Part shown: positions 43,738-51,626 of the stretch, piece by piece | How positions within the stretch are numbered: position 1 is the stretch's first letter | Layout of the letters: each line of letters opens with the position of its first letter | Source of the DNA: SEAL01 sp032153715 | GTDB lineage: Bacteria; Patescibacteriota; Saccharimonadia; Saccharimonadales; Saccharimonadaceae | Direction of reading: 5' to 3' | Assembly (NCBI GenBank): GCA_032153715.1 | Contig: JALDYR010000001.1 | Location: 372,001 to 436,000 of the forward strand | Length of the DNA: 64,000 nt | The notes under the pieces: generated by a model | The model's database searches: none | The model's input: the letters and a program-made list of their open reading frames with translations, nothing else | What the model was told of the DNA's origin: nothing | Made by a program: the position numbers and the translations under genes

Positions 43738-45606
43738 CTATGCCAACCCCGCTGTGTGTCGTCGACGTATCAGCTCGATGACCGCGCCCGCGCCCGCCGT
43801 CAGGAATCCACCGATCATCATCACTGTTGCGAAGGGGTTTTCGCGTGGACTCATGCGCGGTGTAAGATTCGTTGATTGTGCGTCGGGAGGCGTCGCCTTT
43901 GCGATTGCCGCAAGCACTGCCGCTGGCACTTGCTTTACTTGCTCATTTTCACCATTGCCGCCACCTTGATTCATATAGAGGGCAGCACTATTCAGTCCGC
44001 TATCCGCACCAGCACTACGCGGTACAAAACCAAATCGCATCTTTGGCGCCGACGGTGCCGGCGGCGCAAGTGGTGCTAGTGTCGTTCCTTCCAGTTGGAT
44101 CACATCACCATTGGCAGTGTTAACTCCAAAGCTTCCCATCCATGTACCGAAGACATTGATGAACAAAACACCGAACCAATCCGTCAGACTAAAGCTGCTC
44201 GTCGTCATATTGAGGACGTTTGCCGAAGCAGTTGCGTTGCCGCTCGTAGCGTCGCCAGCTCGGGTATTATTAGCGACCGTGGCATCCCCCGACCGAGAGT
44301 CGAGATTGAGGTTATTTGTAATTGTACTGTTGTTATTCACATCAGCCAGCTGCGAACCTGCGAGCGTTGCATTACTTGTCACGCCGTTGCCGATTGCTGC
44401 GGCTGTTGTTCCAAGCGGCGCATCGACGATCATGCCGACCCAGGTGCCAAGGACGTTGACGAAGACAAGTAAGCTATTGCGCGCCACAACTTCTTTGCCT
44501 GTCAGATTAAGAACCGTCAGATTTGTATTCGCATTGCCAGTTGTCGCGTTACCAGCGCTTGTATTATGCGTGACATTCGCCGCACCGCTTTGCGCATTCA
44601 AGGCGATGTTATTAATGATCGATGAAGAGTCATTAAGATCGGCTTTTAGTGAACCACTGGTTGGGTCGGTAAAGCTATTCGTTGCAATCAGTTGCGGGAT
44701 AAAATCCGGAGAGATCAGGATGTCGCCGTCAAGGTTGCCGTGAATATTAATCGTACCGACAAACGATTTGTTTGCCGCAATAATGGAGTTAATGAGATTG
44801 AGTACGTTTGCTACGGTATTCGCGTCACCAGTCGTTGCGCTACCAGCTGAAGTATTGTTCGTCACCCCAGCGCTACCGCTCGTCGCGGCAAGATCAATAT
44901 TGTTCGTAATCTGGTTATTATCGTTAACCTTCACTGCACTACTTGACGTGCCTATCGACTGACCGGTAGCAGAGTTAATTGCTGGCCCTAACGTGATATC
45001 GCCATACACGTTACCGTAAATATCAGACGTGAAATGAGCAACGCCAGTCGTGTCGCCTGCAACCGTCGAGTGTACTGTATTGATGACTGTCGTTTCCGCA
45101 GTTGCATTGCCACTTGTTGCGTCACCAGCCCTCACGTTCTTATTAACCAGAGCGTCACCTGATTGCGCATCAGAATTGAGATTATTTTCTATACTATTAT
45201 TAGTATTCACCTTGGTATCAGTCGAGCCCGAGTTTGACGTAGTTGCCGTATTTGTACTTCCGTTTGCGCCAGTCTCGGTTGTTGTCGTTTCTTGACCAGC
45301 CGGACCTGCTGTCGTAGTTGTTGAGGAGTCGGTCGTTGGCGTCGTCGTGGTCGTCGTTGACGAAGACGTTGGTGCAGGAGCTGGTGGCGTTTGATATTTA
45401 CCCGAAACAGGATCGTACTGCCATTTATCACTATCCCATCGTTTCGTTTCTGGATTTTGCGTATAGATTGTTTCAGGTGCCGGTGCTGTAGATTCTGTTG
45501 TCGTAGGTGAAGTTTCCGCCATTGCGATCATCGGATAGCTACCGACAAGGACTACCGCAAAAGCGTAGAGTAGGCCCGCGCGCAACGCCGCTTTAAACTT
45601 TTGCAT
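43738..45606 (-). CDS. Large repeat-containing surface protein
   Basis: A 622-residue exported protein (ATG 45606 after AAGGAG). Signal peptide (1-30), a Thr/Ser/Pro-rich stalk (about 31-125), then four imperfect repeats of about 95 residues. Each has a first half of the form NN-x-L-x-S-x-SGDAxVxNNTxAGDATSGNA and a second half with VNVxGTWxG. A Pro/Ala-rich linker and a C-terminal membrane helix with RRRH tail anchor it. No LPxTG-like motif. The same repeat core occurs in the genes at 45729 and 47141. Probably a stalked surface protein or adhesin. Confidence 0.82.
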   Translation of the reverse strand: MQKFKAALRAGLLYAFAVVLVGSYPMIAMAETSPTTTESTAPAPETIYTQNPETKRWDSDKWQYDPVSGKYQTPPAPAPTSSSTTTTTTPTTDSSTTTTAGPAGQETTTTETGANGSTNTATTSNSGSTDTKVNTNNSIENNLNSDAQSGDALVNKNVRAGDATSGNATAETTVINTVHSTVAGDTTGVAHFTSDIYGNVYGDITLGPAINSATGQSIGTSSSAVKVNDNNQITNNIDLAATSGSAGVTNNTSAGSATTGDANTVANVLNLINSIIAANKSFVGTINIHGNLDGDILISPDFIPQLIATNSFTDPTSGSLKADLNDSSSIINNIALNAQSGAANVTHNTSAGNATTGNANTNLTVLNLTGKEVVARNSLLVFVNVLGTWVGMIVDAPLGTTAAAIGNGVTSNATLAGSQLADVNNNSTITNNLNLDSRSGDATVANNTRAGDATSGNATASANVLNMTTSSFSLTDWFGVLFINVFGTWMGSFGVNTANGDVIQLEGTTLAPLAPPAPSAPKMRFGFVPRSAGADSGLNSAALYMNQGGGNGENEQVKQVPAAVLAAIAKATPPDAQSTNLTPRMSPRENPFATVMMIGGFLTAGAGAVIELIRRRHTAGLA

Positions 45607-45652
45607 AGTACACTCCTTCTTCACTTAATTACTATAAAGATAAGTTCTTGGT

Positions 45653-45681
45653 CGGGAGAGTGTACTCGCTGCACTCTCCCG
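45653..45681 (-). other. Perfect intergenic hairpin between two surface genes
   Basis: CGGGAGAGTG and CACTCTCCCG pair perfectly (10 bp) around a 9-nt loop. On the plus strand TTTT follows, on the minus strand (the gene direction) no U-run follows. It could be a 3'-end stabiliser or partial terminator for the abundant 45729-46316 transcript. Confidence 0.7.
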
Positions 45682-45728
45682 TTTTGCTATAACCCCCCGA
45701 GCAGTAAAATACTCTACTCTACTAGGAA

Positions 45729-46316
45729 TTAGTTAGAGACGTCCAAACGAACAGTTGTAGAGTTGCGATTTGAAGCGTCGCCAGTCGTAGCAGAGCCACC
45801 ACGTGTGTTGCCTGCGACTACTGCATCACCTGAACGAGCGGTCTGGTCGTTGTTGTTGGTGACGTTAATGTCGTTTCGATTTTCAACATCGATACGCGTT
45901 GTATCGCGAATTTCAACCTTGTTGTATGAGTCAGGGCCAGTGTCACTGATGCTCGCGCTCGAGCTACCGCCACCACCAACGCCTGCCCAAGCAGATGCTG
46001 AGCCGCCGTTATCAACAGATGCTGAAACGTCTAGTTCATTCTCATTGTATGCATTGCCTGTTTCTGCATCGCCACCACGATTGTTGTGCACAACCTCAGC
46101 GTCACCCGAAGATGCGTATTGATCGTTATCATTATCTACATCAAGGTCGTTGTGGTTATCGATATCAACTCGATGTTCTTTCTCGATATCAACCTTGTTA
46201 TATGAGTCTGGACCAGTCCAGTCGATATCTCCCGAAGCCGCTCCTGCGAATCCGCTAAGGCCAACTACAAGACCAAGTGACATTACTCCAGCGCCTACTG
46301 CTTTTTTAATTTTCAT
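45729..46316 (-). CDS. Secreted two-repeat surface protein
   Basis: A 195-residue secreted protein. Signal peptide (1-27, cut near GAA-SGD). Two tandem repeats at about 34-93 and 126-185, each starting TGPDSYNKV and ending in SGDAxVxxNxRGGxAxTGxAxNxN. A Gly/Ser-rich spacer separates them. No Cys, no membrane anchor or sorting motif, so it is probably released or bound non-covalently. A very strong AAAGGAGG ribosome binding site, 5 nt before the ATG, points to high expression. Same repeat family as the genes at 43738 and 47141. Confidence 0.82.
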   Translation of the reverse strand: MKIKKAVGAGVMSLGLVVGLSGFAGAASGDIDWTGPDSYNKVDIEKEHRVDIDNHNDLDVDNDNDQYASSGDAEVVHNNRGGDAETGNAYNENELDVSASVDNGGSASAWAGVGGGGSSSASISDTGPDSYNKVEIRDTTRIDVENRNDINVTNNNDQTARSGDAVVAGNTRGGSATTGDASNRNSTTVRLDVSN

Positions 46317-46348
46317 ACTGACCTCCTTTATGGATTATTTTTACTACT

Positions 46349-46362
46349 CGGGTGTTCACCCG
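46349..46362. promoter_or_regulatory. 14-bp GC-rich palindrome
   Basis: CGGGTGTTCACCCG, a perfect inverted repeat 33 nt upstream of the secreted repeat protein. It may be an operator or a weak terminator of the gene at 46432; it has no U-run. Confidence 0.4.
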
Positions 46363-46431
46363 ATCAAGAATGGCACATAACTGTCGTTCCAAATCGTGCG
46401 ACCACGCAAAATCAACAGCAAATAAATGTGC

Positions 46432-46923
46432 CTATTCAATGCTCGTTCGGCTACTGCTTTCTACTTCAGTTTTCGAATTGAGTTGAATATTCATAGATGA
46501 GTGATTTTGTGCCGAGCCAGTTGAATGGGAATTCACGGAAATATCAACATCGGCGTTGCTGCTATTTCCTTCTACGGTCTTATTGACAGTTCCGTTAGAC
46601 GGCAGGGTAGTTGTCTGGCCATTTATGCTCATTTGCGTTTCGGTATTCGGATCGTTCTGCGTCGATACTTCAACTTCGGTCTTTGGCGCTTCAGGTTCAT
46701 TCAGGACAGGAGTATTGCTGGACTCTACATCCTTTGCTGATTCTGGCTGTGGTGTCACGGATGCACTCGGCGGCGCCGCGTTGTACCAGCTAACTGCAGC
46801 GGCGGAAAAAATAAGCGACACAATAGCACAGGTTGCAACGACGAGCCGCTTATTAACTTTACCTACACTAAGAAAGTTGGTGGTGTTCGAACGGTTTTTG
46901 GATTGTGATGAATTGCTCCACAT
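46432..46923 (-). CDS. Membrane-anchored Ser/Thr/Asn-rich protein
   Basis: About 163 residues from ATG 46923 (GAGAGG lies 10 nt upstream; a longer frame is possible). A basic cytoplasmic N-terminus and one membrane helix (about 28-48) are followed by a low-complexity outer region rich in Ser, Thr, Asn, Pro and Glu, with predicted beta strands near the end (VDISVNSHS, MNIQLNSK). No Cys. It may be a surface stalk. The last part loosely resembles the neighbouring repeats but does not fit the SGDA core. Confidence 0.65.
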   Translation of the reverse strand: MWSNSSQSKNRSNTTNFLSVGKVNKRLVVATCAIVSLIFSAAAVSWYNAAPPSASVTPQPESAKDVESSNTPVLNEPEAPKTEVEVSTQNDPNTETQMSINGQTTTLPSNGTVNKTVEGNSSNADVDISVNSHSTGSAQNHSSMNIQLNSKTEVESSSRTSIE

Positions 46924-47140
46924 CTTCACTTTTCCTCTCTTCGTACCCAACTTGAATACTCTAAGCATATACTCAAATTGTTCTTAGGTATGTGAAAATT
47001 CTCACACATAAGCAATTTAGTTGCACTGGGGTCAAACTTGCTTTTTACTGAGGTAAAATGAGAAAAAAGCAGCCATTGCTATGTCTGAGAATTTGATGTA
47101 TAACGAAAATATATCAAGTGTTAATACAGGGGGTATTAAG

Positions 47141-47695
47141 ATGAAGCGATATGTACGAGGTTTAACAGCAATCATTATCAGCGCGAGTTTCGTGGGCGGA
47201 GTTGCGAGTGCCCAAGAGGCGAACTGCGACATAACAGGCACCGGACCAGGCTCGGAAAATACATGCGAGATCGATGAAAAGAATATCATTCATGTCACAT
47301 GTAAGAATAACGTGTATGTCGTTAATGATAACGACCAGGATAGCGAATCTGGTGATGGAACTGTCCACGGAAACAATAGCGGCGGCAGCGCGTCATCAGG
47401 ATCAGCTGTCAATGAAAATGGCACCGAAGTTGAGATTGGTGCATCATGTGGAGCACAAGAAGTTGTCACGCCATCCAATCCAGAGGCTCCGGTTACTGGT
47501 ATTGCAGCCGTCACGCCTAGCGGCGGTGCAGGTGGAGTTGGCGGAGGCGGAGGTGGTGCAGGTGTAGCAATGCTACCTGACACCGCAGGCAATAACAACG
47601 CAGGCATTGCAGCTATCAGCATCACTGCCCTTGTGAGCGTCATCGTAGCTTCCCGATTCGGCCTTCTCGCCTACCAGCGCGCAGCACTAAAGTAA
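47141..47695 (+). CDS. Sortase substrate with LPDTA motif and one surface repeat
   Basis: A 184-residue protein (ATG 47141 after a GGGGG-rich Shine-Dalgarno). Signal peptide (1-24, ASA cleavage), one repeat unit of the SGDGTVHGNNSGGSASSG type (about 31-94), a Gly-rich linker (125-143), then LPDTA (145-149), a hydrophobic helix (155-173) and a positively charged tail. This is a standard cell-wall sorting signal with A in place of G. Four Cys residues in the N-terminal half may form disulfides. The sortase gene follows by 24 nt. Confidence 0.85.
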   Translation: MKRYVRGLTAIIISASFVGGVASAQEANCDITGTGPGSENTCEIDEKNIIHVTCKNNVYVVNDNDQDSESGDGTVHGNNSGGSASSGSAVNENGTEVEIGASCGAQEVVTPSNPEAPVTGIAAVTPSGGAGGVGGGGGGAGVAMLPDTAGNNNAGIAAISITALVSVIVASRFGLLAYQRAALK

Positions 47696-47719
47696 TGTGA
47701 CAATGTGAGGATTTTCGCT

Positions 47720-48325
47720 ATGAGCGACAGACGAATATGGTTACAAAAAATTCGCTTCTGTCTCAGCATTGGATTGCTGTATAGCTTAACGATGGGGTTT
47801 GTGTGGTATTGCCTGCAAGCCCCATCGCCACCTCATTCCGTCGCGAATGTCACACCCGTAAAGCAAGTCGTCAAGCAACCCGAAAAACCGAGCTTTAAAC
47901 TTATTTCTGGCATTCCAACTCGCATTGTTGTTCCTGGCTCTCAAATTGACCTGCCGATTGATCAAGGATTTTACAATAACGCCGATCACACATGGAGCCT
48001 CAGTGATACCAATGCACAGTTTGCGATGATCACCATGGTTGCCAATAATCACTCGGGCAATACGTTCGTCTACGGACATGCAACCGACCAGGTCTTTGGA
48101 AGACTTGTCAGTATGCCGCCACAACCAGCGAGCGAAGCGCTCGTCTACACCAATAACGGTCATATTCTTTCCTACCGCTTCCAGGCAGCAAAGGAATCGA
48201 CACCAGACGATACCTCAATTTTTAATTATTCAGGCCCGCCAATCCTTACATTACAAACTTGCACCGGAGCCGTAAGTGAATGGCGCACCATGTATCAATA
48301 TAGCTTTGAAAAGGTGGTTCAATAA
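47720..48325 (+). CDS. Sortase (cysteine transpeptidase)
   Basis: A 201-residue membrane-anchored sortase. One N-terminal helix (about 12-32) precedes a beta-barrel domain with catalytic His120 in FVYGHAT, Cys181 in TLQTC and Arg189 in SEWRTM. The extra residues around TLQTC and the small size resemble sortases of the class E/F type. GAGG lies 9 nt before ATG 47720; a GTG at 47705 would extend it by five residues. It lies between an LPDTA substrate and a GT2-like gene and overlaps the latter by 1 nt. Confidence 0.9.
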   Translation: MSDRRIWLQKIRFCLSIGLLYSLTMGFVWYCLQAPSPPHSVANVTPVKQVVKQPEKPSFKLISGIPTRIVVPGSQIDLPIDQGFYNNADHTWSLSDTNAQFAMITMVANNHSGNTFVYGHATDQVFGRLVSMPPQPASEALVYTNNGHILSYRFQAAKESTPDDTSIFNYSGPPILTLQTCTGAVSEWRTMYQYSFEKVVQ

Positions 48326-49503
48326 TGCTCAGCCAGCTCCTCATTATTAGCGCAGTAGTCTTTATTTTTTTGAGTCTGCTTATCATTGTTGGAGTCACAC
48401 TGTATGACCTTCACGATATCAAAGCACGGCTTCATTTTGCACGACATCCTCGCGCTCGGCGCTACCGTCACTATCCGCTTGTCACCGTCATCGTTCAAGC
48501 AAATGGCGACCGGGACACACTTCGGCAATGCATGCAAAGTATCCTGAAAAACTTATATCGACATATTGAAATCATTGTCATCGACACGTTGTCGCACAAT
48601 CAAACTCGGACCAGCCTCAAGCCATTTACTACGTCGCCCAAGCGTCCAGTTCGCCTATTCAAAAGTAGACGAAAGCCGCTTGATGCAATCCAGACAGCCT
48701 TTCGTCGATACGGCAATGGAGAACTCGTCCTCTTACTCGATGGAGCCAGTAACCTTGACTCGCGCGCGATTCACCATCTGGTTTGGCACTTTAATCGCGA
48801 CGAACAGGTGAATATTGTTACGCTCAATGCGCGTCTTCTATCAAACTACAGTACGGCGGGCTTGCTGCGAAAATACGAACAATCACTCGTGCGACTTTGG
48901 CGAAAAACCGAAAGTGCATTCAACACCGCTTATATCCCACAGCTAAAAAACATCAGCTATCGACGATCAACACTGCTCAATCGCAGCGCATTTGGCAACA
49001 AAACTCTACACAGCTACTATGCTGATGATGTAGTCGTTTATAAAGATGGTATCCAATCACTCCCTAGCCTACTTATCCAACAAGCCCGCCAACAAAAACG
49101 CCATCTACAAGGACTTGTCCGTCACCGCCACCTTTTCTTTACGTCCGACAAGACATACACGAAGTTCGCCACCTGGATCTACTTACCTTTTATACTAATC
49201 TTGAGTCTCGTTACCTTGTGCCTTCCTTTCTTGCTTGGCTATTTTGCCTTTCTAGCAAGCAACCTCCATCAGCCTGCTTTCTTCTTGCTATGCTGCCTTG
49301 CGATGAGCGCCTTTGTCTTATTTGGACTGTGGACCGATAAATATCTAAGCAAATGGCAAAAAAGTATCTATAGCCTCTTGCTGCCAATTACCTTCTTTGC
49401 CTTTTACACATTTTTAATCATGCGTGTTTTAGCGACGCTATGGCTTTTTACGTCATACCTTTTGACCACCCAGCTATACCCGCGACTACGAAAAGCACGA
49501 TAA
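48325..49503 (+). CDS. GT2-like membrane glycosyltransferase
   Basis: A 392-residue protein: N-terminal membrane helix (5-27), a GT2-like domain with PLVTVIVQANGDRDTLRQCMQS and ELVLLLDGASNLD (DxD-like, here DGAS), and three to four C-terminal helices (about 285-385). The YADDVVVYKDG region may replace the acceptor motif. It could glycosylate surface proteins or make a wall polymer. The DxD motif is degenerate, so activity is uncertain. Its ATG overlaps the sortase stop (TAATG), forming a three-gene operon with the LPDTA protein. Confidence 0.8.
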   Translation: MLSQLLIISAVVFIFLSLLIIVGVTLYDLHDIKARLHFARHPRARRYRHYPLVTVIVQANGDRDTLRQCMQSILKNLYRHIEIIVIDTLSHNQTRTSLKPFTTSPKRPVRLFKSRRKPLDAIQTAFRRYGNGELVLLLDGASNLDSRAIHHLVWHFNRDEQVNIVTLNARLLSNYSTAGLLRKYEQSLVRLWRKTESAFNTAYIPQLKNISYRRSTLLNRSAFGNKTLHSYYADDVVVYKDGIQSLPSLLIQQARQQKRHLQGLVRHRHLFFTSDKTYTKFATWIYLPFILILSLVTLCLPFLLGYFAFLASNLHQPAFFLLCCLAMSAFVLFGLWTDKYLSKWQKSIYSLLLPITFFAFYTFLIMRVLATLWLFTSYLLTTQLYPRLRKAR

Positions 49504-49583
49504 GTAAAACAATATCTCTAAATTGTTAGATAGCTCACAGGTTGCTACCATGCCACCCTTTACTATTGAAAAAGGAGGTAGCT

Positions 49584-50315
49584 ATGGATACACAGCAAGC
49601 ATGGAGCTTCAGCAATCTACGGGCACTGTACTTTAACTGCACATTAACCCGGTCGCCGGCAAAAAGCCATACAGAGCTGCTCGTTAATGCCAGTCATTCA
49701 CTCATGGATAAACAAGGTGTTTCTACAGAGGTAATCAGACCGGTTGACCACCAAATTGCCACGGGAGTTTATCCTGATATGCGCGAACACGGCTGGGATT
49801 ACGACGAATGGCCGGCAATATACGAAAAAGTTAAAGCTGCCGACATCATCGTCATTGCCGGACCAATTTGGCTAGGCGACAATAGTTCTATTACCAAGCA
49901 ATTGATTGAACGACTTTACGCGGGGTCGGGCGATCAAAACGAAGCCGGGCAATCACTCGCCTACGGCAAAGTCGGCGGCTGCTTGATCACGGGTAACGAA
50001 GACGGCATCAAGCACTGCGCCATGGATATCCTCTATAGCCTGCAACATATCGGCTACACCATCCCGCCCCAGGCAGACGCCGGCTGGATTGGCGAAGCCG
50101 GGCCGGGTCCTAGCTACGGCGATGATGACGGCCACGGTGGCCACACGGGTATGGACAATGATTTTACCAACCGCAATACCACCTTCATGACGTGGAACCT
50201 CATGCACATGGCGAGATTACTAAAAGACGCTGGTGGTATTCCGAAATACGGCAACCTCCGTCCAGAGTGGAGCGGTGGCGAGCGATTTGGGTTCGAGAAT
50301 CCAGAGTATCGTTAG
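49584..50315 (+). CDS. Flavodoxin-fold NAD(P)H-dependent FMN reductase
   Basis: A 243-residue protein. The flavin-binding opening ALYFNCTLTRSPAKSHTELL and the later IVIAGPIWLGDNSSITKQLIER are the flavodoxin/FMN reductase phosphate and ring-binding loops. GCLITGNEDGIKHC follows. The C-terminal part (HGGHTGMDNDF) is longer than usual. ATG 49584 follows a near-perfect AAGGAGG with 6 nt spacing. Likely reduces FMN or quinone-like substrates. Convergent with the GNAT gene (4-nt stop overlap). Confidence 0.86.
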   Translation: MDTQQAWSFSNLRALYFNCTLTRSPAKSHTELLVNASHSLMDKQGVSTEVIRPVDHQIATGVYPDMREHGWDYDEWPAIYEKVKAADIIVIAGPIWLGDNSSITKQLIERLYAGSGDQNEAGQSLAYGKVGGCLITGNEDGIKHCAMDILYSLQHIGYTIPPQADAGWIGEAGPGPSYGDDDGHGGHTGMDNDFTNRNTTFMTWNLMHMARLLKDAGGIPKYGNLRPEWSGGERFGFENPEYR

Positions 50316-50740
50316 GTATGTAACTTAATCATCTCTTCAAGCGCTACACCACCAAGCCGTAAGTTAGTATTGTAGCCGTTAAAGCCCCGACCTTCGTAGT
50401 AGCGAAGCGTGTCGTCATTGTTATTTGCCGCCGTATCCAGCCGAACAAATGCACGGTCAGTATCACCCTTCGCGAGCGCTACCGCTTGAAGGCAGGCAGC
50501 CCCGAGTAATTTCGTCCCTACTCCATGCCCGCGCCGGAACCGCTCTTTGACATACAGGTCTTCAATATAAACTCCACGATTACCATTCCATGACATTGGT
50601 GATCGGCTAAAATACATCATACCTGCAAGCGCTCGACTTCCCTCATCGAGGTCACTTTCGGCAACAATATACCGTTCGTAGGCTTGCTCGTTACTAATGG
50701 TTGCTTCGATCATGGACTGATCAATACTAAAGCGGTTCAT
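50312..50740 (-). CDS. GNAT-family acetyltransferase, N-terminus separated by in-frame TGA
   Basis: A 142-residue frame from ATG 50740 (GAGAGG ribosome site 5 nt upstream). It contains the GNAT core: a central strand YIVAESD, VYIEDLYVKERFRRGHGVGTKLL (motif A, with the acetyl-CoA loop RRGHGVG at about 68-75) and YYEGRGFN. The first strand and helix of the fold are absent from this start but are encoded immediately upstream in the same frame, separated by a single TGA (see 50741-50839). Substrate unknown. Confidence 0.8.
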   Translation of the reverse strand: MNRFSIDQSMIEATISNEQAYERYIVAESDLDEGSRALAGMMYFSRSPMSWNGNRGVYIEDLYVKERFRRGHGVGTKLLGAACLQAVALAKGDTDRAFVRLDTAANNNDDTLRYYEGRGFNGYNTNLRLGGVALEEMIKLHT

Positions 50741-50839
50741 ATCCGCCTCTCAATATTCAGCAAGGTTGCGGTGCATAGTGACGATTTCTGCCGCGTCACT
50801 TAATTCGGCTGGTCGGATAAATAATTCAGGTGTTTTCAT
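50741..50839 (-). pseudogene. Upstream in-frame part of the GNAT gene, ended by TGA
   Basis: ATG 50839 opens MKTPELFIRPAELSDAAEI, the first beta strand and helix of a GNAT domain. After 29 codons the TGA at 50750-50752 interrupts it; four codons later the downstream ATG 50740 begins in the same frame. If the TGA were read through, one continuous GNAT protein of about 175 residues would result. Confidence 0.72.
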
Positions 50840-50904
50840 ACCTTCATCGTAGACAACGACTGAACATTCATAAAAAATTTCCCGTAATTGAACAAATATA
50901 CACA

Positions 50905-50926
50905 ATGTGATTAAATTTAATCACAT
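50905..50926. promoter_or_regulatory. Perfect 22-bp palindrome covering the start of the ACT-domain gene
   Basis: ATGTGATTAAA followed by its exact complement TTTAATCACAT; its last two bases are the first two of the start codon at 50925. Size and symmetry fit a homodimer operator, probably autoregulatory or controlling both divergent genes. Confidence 0.82.
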
Positions 50927-51548
50927 GATTACCATTACCGACCACGTTCGCGCTTGGATTACTCGTCACCCATTTCACGCTCGCTTTATGGCTGACGGCC
51001 TATTGAACGCCTCGTCATTAGCACGCCAAATACGTCCTGAGATTGAACAACAAGTTGGCGAGCGCGTCTCCGCTGAAGCAGTCACGCTCGCGCTCAATCG
51101 ACACGGCAGGTCAGCTGCGACGCTGGCTACACTTGACTACACTCGCTACTTAGGTGAAGTTTCCGTACAATCAGGGCTTAGTCTCTTAACTGTATCCCAA
51201 ACCAACCTGGATACCGACCGATTTCTCGATGCGGTCACCCGACTACAGCAGGACCATGAATACGCTCTGTACACTCGCGGCGTCTGGCACACCACCCTAA
51301 TTGGACGACATGATATCATTGTCGACCTAGCAGCTAAATTCTCTAGTTCAGTGAAAATCGATAACTTAGTTGCGGTTACAATCCGGCTGAAACCAGGCCA
51401 CCTCCTTATTCCGGGCGTCTGCGCATACATTCTACAGCGACTCGCCCTCCGGGGTGTCAATTTAGTAGAAACCGCCTCCTCTTATAACGAATTGACATTA
51501 ATTATCAACGCTACCGACATGAATGCAGCGCTTGACTGTCTCGTATAA
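50925..51548 (+). CDS. HTH/ACT-domain protein (probable regulator)
   Basis: About 207 residues from ATG 50925. The N-terminal 70 residues are helical (SSLARQIRPEIEQQVGERVSAEAVTLALNRHGR) and look like a small winged-helix or HTH domain; residues about 80-140 form a linker. The C-terminal part (about 155-205, LLIPGVCAYILQRLALRGVNLVETASSYNELTLII split over strands) has the ACT-domain pattern for binding small molecules such as amino acids. A perfect palindrome covers its start codon. Ligand and targets unknown. Confidence 0.72.
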   Translation: MITITDHVRAWITRHPFHARFMADGLLNASSLARQIRPEIEQQVGERVSAEAVTLALNRHGRSAATLATLDYTRYLGEVSVQSGLSLLTVSQTNLDTDRFLDAVTRLQQDHEYALYTRGVWHTTLIGRHDIIVDLAAKFSSSVKIDNLVAVTIRLKPGHLLIPGVCAYILQRLALRGVNLVETASSYNELTLIINATDMNAALDCLV

Positions 51549-51576
51549 AGAATTAGTCGTACTTTCAATTCACCCA

Positions 51577-51610
51577 AAAAACCTCCTCGCTATTATACGA
51601 GGAGGTTTTT
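51577..51610. terminator. Bidirectional terminator
   Basis: A 13-bp perfect stem AAAAACCTCCTCG / CGAGGAGGTTTTT around CTATTATA, lying between the ACT-domain gene (plus) and dnaK (minus). U-runs exist on both strands. Confidence 0.92.
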
Positions 51611-51626
51611 GTATCACTACTGCTAG

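Noticed and set aside
44200..45250. Regular DNA repeats that might be a CRISPR array
   Set aside because: They are imperfect coding repeats about 290 nt apart, in frame with the surface protein; no conserved 25-40-nt unit with unique spacers and no cas genes.
43754..45295. Long open frames on the plus strand opposite the repeat surface proteins
   Set aside because: They mirror the repeats (Ser/Val/Leu-rich low complexity), lack ribosome binding sites and are explained by codon usage on the opposite strand.
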